A stretch of 64,000 nucleotides of DNA, taken from assembly GCA_947685225.1 (NCBI GenBank), contig CANTUV010000008.1, forward strand, positions 38,499,501-38,563,500, given 5' to 3'. The notes beneath the pieces are model-generated. The model did no database searches. It had not been told where the DNA came from and saw only the letters and a list, made by a program, of their open reading frames with translations. Position 1 is the stretch's first letter; every line of letters begins with the position of its first letter. This DNA comes from Garcia nutans. Taxonomy: Eukaryota > Streptophyta > Magnoliopsida > Malpighiales > Euphorbiaceae. The position numbers and the translations under genes were made by a program. Shown piece by piece: positions 58,033-64,000 of this stretch.

Positions 58033-60435
58033 TGTAACACCCTCACATCCGATACTAGCACACTAGAAACACCACAATGTAATATACGTGCACTGAACAT
58101 AGGGATGCTACTGTTTTCTTTAACCATCAAATCATTTTAAAAGATACCATAATCTTTATCATTATGCATTATAGAAAATAAGTAATTAACTTGTAATATA
58201 AAAGAAAATAGATATAAATACATTTACTTAATACGCAGCTGGATTTATAAAATAGTTACATATATGAAAACATTTAAATCCATATTTACAAATATACATA
58301 TATTCACATTATAAACAATACTTTACAAAATATAAAGAAGTTATACATGATTGGCAGCTTTTCTCTGATCTTTAAGTCCCAAAATAAACTCTTCAATGTC
58401 TACTCTCACTCGGTCTCGAGGAACTCTCAGGTTCAACTCTGTTACCTGCGCGATCAACACTATCGCGCTAAGCCAACGACTTAGTAGTACAAAGTATACT
58501 AACATTATGCTTTAACATGATATAATATCACAATTAATCTAATACATCATTTAAAAGAATATCACAATTCCACATCGTACTTTGATCAATGTCATAACAA
58601 CATTCATATTATATCTTCATAATTCCATTAATTTCACCATTCACGAATCACATTAAATACAAAGACAAGCATGGGCCCAAGAACACTAATATGCCATTCA
58701 ACTTTCAGAGTTAGTGTTTTGGTTAAATTATCACATTTATCATTATCCCAACTAGGCTTCAAGGATTTAGGTTCAACCAAGCTTCAAGGGGAACAAAGCA
58801 TGCTAAGTATCAACCCAACTTGGCTTCAAGAACCAACCCAACCTAGCTTCAAGGGTTGTATCATCTCAATTAGGCTTCAAGGATCAAATCCAACCTAACT
58901 TCAAGAGATTGTTACTATTATTAGGCATGCCACCAGCAACAAACTCTGTAAATAGAATAACACATTAGCCACACGATTCATTGATTATTTCCTCATCAAT
59001 ATCATTTTCAATTCTCATCATCATTTAGGTAAACATGCCTCACATATCTCAATTGAAGTATCATAGCCAATCACAATGGCTTCATATCACATTTGAATCA
59101 TCATGGCCAATTACAATGGCTTCACATCTCAATATTCAAATTTACCATAATCAATTCATTACACATCACTATATAGGCATCATCATATAGGCATACATGC
59201 CTCAATTATCTCAATTCACATTTCATATTTCATCATTGATAAATACCTAACAATTTACATTATTCATAGATTTAGAATCTTCCACCTACATTTGTTTGGA
59301 TCATTTTTGTTTTATGTGTGTTTAAAATGTTTATTTTTATGTTTAGGTGCAAGAGGACCTTTGAAGAATCAAAACAATGCAAGAAGAGCAAGGAACAATC
59401 ACAGTAGCTAACACACTCAAGGGACACGACCAAGCTTGTGGCCTTGTGTCTCAACCAAAAGCTCCAACACGGCCAAATTTCCTTAAACTTGGCCGTGTCT
59501 CCCAAAAATCTTTAGTCTTGCCCGTGTCTCTTCTTTAGTTTGGCCGTGTCTCTCATGAAGGAAAACCCTAAACATGGCCAAGTCTCTTTTTATTAAATTA
59601 AAACACATTATGCACAACATAACCTCATTCAAATGGATATAATCAATGTCATTAACACTTATTTTACATATTCATCACAATATTCACATTAACAATACAT
59701 TTAATCACTTACCATTTCAAAACCCTAAAATCAACATCACTCTTATTCTTTCAATATCAACATCCACTTAACTTACCATCTTCAAACCAAAACCAACACC
59801 AATTCAATCTTTTTAACTTACACTCAATTTCAACACTTATAAACACATCTCAAACACACGAAATCATAATATCAACAAATCATAATTCACCTCAAACACA
59901 ACTTCAAAATAACAAAGGAAAACAAGAGAGTACTTACCAAAATTGAGGAAATTCCATAAATCTCCAACTTAATCCTTTAATTCTTCCTTCAATTTGATTA
60001 TAGAATTTAGAACACCTCTCTTGCTCTCTCTTTCTTTTGGCAGCCGGCCACACACATGAGAAGAAAAGAAAAATGAAAACAAGTCAAACTTCTTTTCTTC
60101 TTTAAATCTCCACCAAGCAATTCTAACCAAGCAATTACCTAAATGCCCTCATCCATTTAACTTAGCTTCTTTCACTTATATTCCCATTTAAGTAATTTCA
60201 CATATCACAAATAAAATATCTTCTTCCCTTGACTCCTCATTTTGACCAACATATATGTTATATATATTACCATATACCCAACATATACACTTTCTCTCTA
60301 CACATTACTTTCCTTTTTAAACAATACCTAAACATTCTCTTTTCCATTACTTTTCTTATCAACATAACATATACACATAATTCAAACAAACAACAATTAT
60401 ATCCAAACTTCTAGGGCACACATTGGGATATTACA
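58033..60435 (-). repeat. 5' LTR of CRV-2 (2403 bp)
   Basis: Same length as the 3' LTR, with scattered substitutions visible by eye (for example GGTACTAGC/GATACTAGC near the start, and several in 58230-58460). Ends GGGATATTACA followed by the target duplication. Confidence 0.95.
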
Positions 60436-60883
60436 GAAAGTGAAGGTGATTCGGGGTCATTTGAAAGCAGCTTCAGACCGACAAAAATCTTATTCAGATT
60501 TAAAGAGAAGAGACATAGAGTTTAGTGTGGGAGATAAAGTGTTTCTGAAGGTGTCTCCATGGAAGAAAATTTTGAGATTTGGCCGCAAAGGGAAGTTGAG
60601 TCCTCGTTTCATAGGACCATATCCAGTGGCTTATAGACTAGTTTTGCTGCCTGAGTTGGATCGAATACATATTGTTTTCCATGTCTCGATGCTTCGGAGA
60701 TATAGGTCTAACCCATCTCATATCTTGTCAGTGGAGTCCATTGAGGTGAGTCCAGATCTAACTTACGAGGAAGAACCAGTGGCAATTTTGGCACTAGAGG
60801 TTAAAGAATTGAGGAATAAGAGGGCGCCACTTGTGAAAGTCTTTTGGAGAAATCATGCCATTGAGGAGGCGACATGGGAAAAC
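60436..60883 (+). pseudogene. CRV-1 integrase C terminus, cut in the chromodomain-like tail
   Basis: Resumes CRV-1 after the CRV-2 insertion. It is open for most of its length: KVIRGHLKAASDRQKSYSDLKRRDIEFSVGDKVFLKVSPWKKI, GRKGKLSPRFIGPY, SMLRRYRSNPSHI, YEEEPVAILALEVKELRNKRAPLVKVFWRNHAIEEATWE. It lacks the six residues VLERIG present in CRV-2 after GPY. The frame then enters foreign LTR sequence at 60884. Confidence 0.92.
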
Positions 60884-61482
60884 TGGTTTTTCTGATTTTT
60901 TGAAAACATTTCTTTTACACAAACTAGTGTGAGTACAATCAGTTTCAATACACTCCCAATGAATCCACCTTATACCCTCAACTACAAACCTGCAAGAAGA
61001 GTTCACACTTCTAATACAAAATAAAGTAGAGGTTTATTATTATTACATACTACTAACGTACAGTATAACATAGTAATTCTCAAACTTATATATATACATA
61101 TACATGCCACAACTAGCTAACTCATAATGAAAACTAAAAGATCTTCCCTGAGATATGTTGTGGGTCTGGTCGTCGCTTTCCAAGAATTTGCTACTGCTCC
61201 GAACCGACGAGTCAAGGAAAACTTAACTCGCTGAGCGGTGTCGCTCAGTGGGTACTTTACAATGAAAAATAAAAGTAACATATGAAAGTGTTTGAAATAA
61301 AAGGAAATAATTAAATCATAATTTAACCAACCTTAAACTAATAGAAATTATTGTACATTCAGTGTGATAAGCTTCCAATAATGTAAAACCATAATTCAAA
61401 CTTATTTTGCATTACGTAGTTTAACGAAAAATGTGACTTTGGCTCAGGCTCTACTGGTATATAGGAAACCATAGTGATAAGG

Positions 61483-61605
61483 CAGTGGCCCTCACCACTG
61501 TAACATAGGTGGCCCTCACCACCGATATCAGATCACAGGAATGGTCCTCACCATCCTAGTTATAACCAATGGGCCTCCCCATTGGCTTCAGTGGCCTCAC
61601 CACTG
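61483..61605. repeat. Five hairpins with constant loop and different stems
   Basis: CAGTGG-CCCTCA-CCACTG (61483-61500), GGTGG-CCCTCA-CCACC (61508-61523), ATGG-TCCTCA-CCAT (61541-61554), CCAATGG-GCCTCC-CCATTGG (61566-61585), CAGTGG-CCTCA-CCACTG (61589-61605). All stems pair perfectly; on the sense (minus) strand the loops read TGAGGG or close variants. Confidence 0.93.
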
Positions 61606-62954
61606 AATAAAATATCATATCACAATAATGAGCAGTACTGCATGCGTTAGTATAGTGCACCATACCCTTATCTAACACTCCCACTATCCAGTAGAGCATA
61701 AAGATTTAAATGATTCACTTTAAGTCTCAAACTTCATTTTAGAATGATTCGAGAAGTCATTTTAATTCCCATCGCACTTTGCCATTTATGCCGCGCACCA
61801 CATTCTTTAGTCAAACCATTACCCTTTTTCACATATTTAATATCCACAATAAACATATTAAACATTTCAAAGTATTCCTCTAAAGATCACAAATTGACCA
61901 AATGAATAGTATCGTGGCACGAAAAATCGGCAATGCAAAATGGCATGACCAAATGAATAGTAAAATCTGGGTTTTCGTCAAAATTTTTGTCCACTTCAGT
62001 CGTGCATTTGACCAAGTAAATGATTTTATTTTTGGCTGAAATTTTACAGAAAACTTATTTCATATGTTTACTAATTGCATGTAAAATTTCGTTAAAAAAT
62101 TCATTCATTAGCTACCTCAAACAATTGCCACAAAAAGATCCAGAAAGCTGTCATTTTGGGACCATTTCGGCCCAAACATATGAAATACATAGGATAGTCT
62201 ATTTTTCTTTTGCAAATCAATATGAAGGCTTCTTTAATAGTAAAGTGAAGATTCAAACACTTCCCTTTGACAACTTTTGCATGTTTAACTCAAATCAAAT
62301 TAATTAAAGTCCAAAACAACTTACCAAATCAACTTGCCAAATTTTCTCAAAACATTTGGCTTCAATTAAATTTAAACAACCCAATTGCCATAAGAAATCA
62401 AGAACATAACTCAAATATTTAATTTAAACTCAATCAATATATTTAAGCATCAATATCAAAACTTCCATAAACCAAAAATTGTAAGAAAAATAGAATTTCT
62501 TTTATGGTAAAGCACCAAACCTTATTCTTTTACTTCCGCTTTTGCTTTTCCTCCTTCTCCTTCCTTAATCTTTGTTTTTCCTTCAAGAAATTCAAGAACA
62601 CACCCTTAAACATAAACCTTAACAATTTATAATAATAAGCTATCCTCCATTTCTTTTCAAACGAAACCCTAATCTAACCTTATTAAACCTTAGAAACCTT
62701 GATTCTTTCATTTAATTGATTAATATCATAACTACTTAAAATTTTCCCAAATCAACCATAAAAACCCTAATCTCCAATCTTCCAATAGTTATATAAATAC
62801 CTAAAATTGATACTAGAATTGAATTCTACATACTTAAAAACCTTAAAACTTACCTTGAAAATCAAACTTGACAAAACTTTGAAATCTTTTTATGTTTTCC
62901 TATGGTGGCCGAAACTTGGAAGTGGGAGAGAGAGAGTTTGTTCTTCATATCATG

Positions 62955-62967
62955 ATATATATATAAG
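62955..62967 (-). promoter_or_regulatory. TATA box of right-edge LTR
   Basis: CCTTATATATATA on the minus strand, about 900 nt from the LTR start, matching TATAAAAAG at 42425 in the plus copy. Confidence 0.55.
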
Positions 62968-63867
62968 GGAAATGATGGTCACTTTTGGATGAATGATTGT
63001 TTTTAAAGCCAAATGTCCACACTTTTCTCTTTCTTCCTTATTATAACTTTTAAATGGCTAATTTTCATTAGCCCAATTGTCTCCTCCTTTTATTTATTTA
63101 AACACCCAAGCCCTTAAACTTTCTTTTAATTATATTTTGCCCCCTCCACCATCTTGTGTTGAAATTTCTATGGTCTAAGGTGTGAAAAGACCAAAATACC
63201 CTCTGGCGATTATTTGTTCATAACTTTTAACCCGTACAATTCCACGAGGCAAACTACGTATAGTTTTGATCCTCTCGACCTCTACTTTCTATTTTAAGGT
63301 CTATTTTAGTTTTCCAAGTCATTTTGAAAAATTACCAATAAGCCCTCATCTTTTTACAAAATTCCCTTTAGGTCCTTTCTTTGCTCGGGTGTTGCCCGGG
63401 CCCCGTCTCTACTGACGATCATTTCATATTTACCCCCTTAACGTCCTCTACTCACTCTTGTGATTATTTCCTACTTCAGATTCATGTATAATGACCAAAA
63501 TGTCCCTAGTCAAAATCCCCTATATCTTCCAAACCGTGCGTTTTCTGGAAAAAAACGTTACGCGTCGTTACGACCCAATTTTTTTCTATTTTCTATTTTT
63601 GGAATCTATTATGTGCACTATTAAGAACATCCAGTATGACTTTTGGAAATTACATTTACCTCCCAACAATTTTTGAAAATTACAGTCACCTCCCCAAAAC
63701 TTTTTGAAATTACAATCACCTCCCTAACACTTTGCATTTTTCTTCAATTAGGTCCCAGTGGTCCTATAGCCTTATCTGGGGCCGTTGTCAGGAATTATCT
63801 TCTCCTTTTCCCTTCTCTCACTATGTACGTGACTACTATGCATAAATGCGGTAGGCGTATGTGACAG

Positions 63868-63878
63868 TTCCTCCCTCA
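63868..63878 (-). other. Polypurine tract of right-edge element
   Basis: Minus strand ATGAGGGAGGAAC directly before TGTCAC. Standard position for the plus-strand primer. Confidence 0.8.
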
Positions 63879-63883
63879 TTAAT

Positions 63884-64000
63884 TTAGGCTTCGTCCCGAA
63901 GCCTATCAGGTTGAAATAAATATGGGTACTGCTTCCTCATAGTTTCTTCACGTTCCCATGTAGCTTCTTCTACTTTGCGATTCCTCCAAAGCACTTTGAC
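63884..64000 (-). CDS. Pol C-terminal tail (chromodomain-like), partial
   Basis: The last 38 codons of a Ty3/gypsy polyprotein, stop TAA at 63886-63884, open to the window edge. VKVLWRNRKVEEATWEREET is the same chromodomain-like end seen in CRV-1 and CRV-2 (KVFWRNHAIEEATWE, KILWKNHAKEEATWE), so this element is also a chromovirus, but with an unrelated LTR. No damage is visible in this short stretch; the rest of pol is to the right of the window. Confidence 0.9.
   Translation of the reverse strand, partial: VKVLWRNRKVEEATWEREETMRKQYPYLFQPDRLRDEA

Larger units (their letters stand above)
50759..60435 (-). mobile_element. CRV-2: complete chromovirus-like element nested in CRV-1
   Basis: Both LTRs are exactly 2403 bp (50759-53161 and 58033-60435), start/end TGTAA...TTACA, and the insert is flanked by a perfect 5-bp duplication GAAAG (50754-50758 and 60436-60440). 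The internal 4871 bp carry primer site, gag, protease, RT, RNase H, integrase, chromodomain-like tail and polypurine tract. Damage is limited to a handful of stops and two shifts, so it is the youngest complete element here. It belongs to the same family group as CRV-1 but with the A1 LTR type. Confidence 0.96.
46495..60883 (+). mobile_element. CRV-1: chromovirus-like Ty3/gypsy element, interrupted
   Basis: Body of a plus-strand element: primer site, gag, protease, RT, RNase H and integrase to 50758, then a 9.7-kb interruption (CRV-2), then the integrase C terminus and chromodomain-like tail 60436-60883. The tail is cut inside EEATWE by the right-edge element, so the 3' LTR is missing from the window. 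Polyprotein order (RT before integrase, chromodomain-like end) and the tRNA-Met primer fit chromoviruses with long LTRs (Tekay/Del-like). Confidence 0.9.
60884..63866 (-). repeat. 3' LTR of right-edge element (TGTCAC type, 2983 bp)
   Basis: Read on minus, it starts TGTCACATACGCC at 63866 next to a polypurine tract and pol tail, and ends ...AGAAAAACCA at 60884, where CRV-1 coding sequence is interrupted. Shares text with 41544-44170 in reverse (TATA box, 'ggggaggtgactgtaattt', 'gccgattttt'). The right-hand LTR and target duplication must lie beyond the window. Confidence 0.87.

Noticed and set aside
61000..61140. Possible host gene exon between CRV-1 and the right-edge LTR
   Set aside because: The interval is inside the LTR; no conserved protein text was found in any frame.

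Overview
The window reads as repeat-rich nuclear DNA of a flowering plant, most likely a dicot. It is AT-rich and built almost entirely of long-LTR Ty3/gypsy retrotransposons inserted into one another. I found no host gene, tRNA, rRNA or CRISPR array. The only tRNA-related sequences are primer-binding sites, which point to initiator tRNA-Met in the chromoviruses. The species cannot be named from the sequence.

Four groups of elements explain nearly everything. (1) One Tat/Ogre-type element on the + strand ('Tat-1') survives in three pieces: 10553-13251, 23689-24361 and 30961-33662. It has protease, G-patch-like, RT, RNase H, a second RNase H and integrase remnants, plus an antisense plant-mobile-domain-like reading frame. 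(2) Four copies of a gag-only family ('TRG') lie on the - strand: TRG-a (947-6856), TRG-b (13252-23688, complete with LTRs and near-perfect target duplication), TRG-c (24362-30960) and TRG-d (33663-39173). Three of these sit inside or directly against Tat-1. (3) Chromovirus-like elements with long LTRs ending TGTAA...TTACA: CRV-1 on + (5' LTR ending at 46494, coding region 46665-50758 and 60436-60883) and CRV-2 on - (50759-60435, complete, two 2403-bp LTRs, 5-bp target duplication GAAAG), which is inserted in the integrase region of CRV-1. Loose LTR fragments of the same group lie at 1-950, 6857-10552 and 39689-41543. (4) A second chromovirus-like family with TGTCACGACCC LTRs: a + copy at 41544-about 44170, and the 3' LTR (60884-63866) plus pol tail (63884-64000) of a - strand element that runs off the right edge.

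All coding regions are pseudogenes with stops, frameshifts or lost catalytic residues, except perhaps the short pol tail at the right edge, of which only 38 codons are visible. Insertion order can be read from the nesting: Tat-1 came before TRG-b, TRG-c and TRG-d, and CRV-1 came before CRV-2 and the right-edge element.

The most unusual signal is in the non-coding DNA. The repeat arrays of TRG and the LTR of the right-edge element are built from short hairpin 'words' whose two arms change together while the loop stays the same (for example GGGT/ACCC, AGGT/ACCT, GAGT/ACTC and GGAT/ATCC). This compensatory pattern appears in unrelated families and no coding or promoter annotation explains it.
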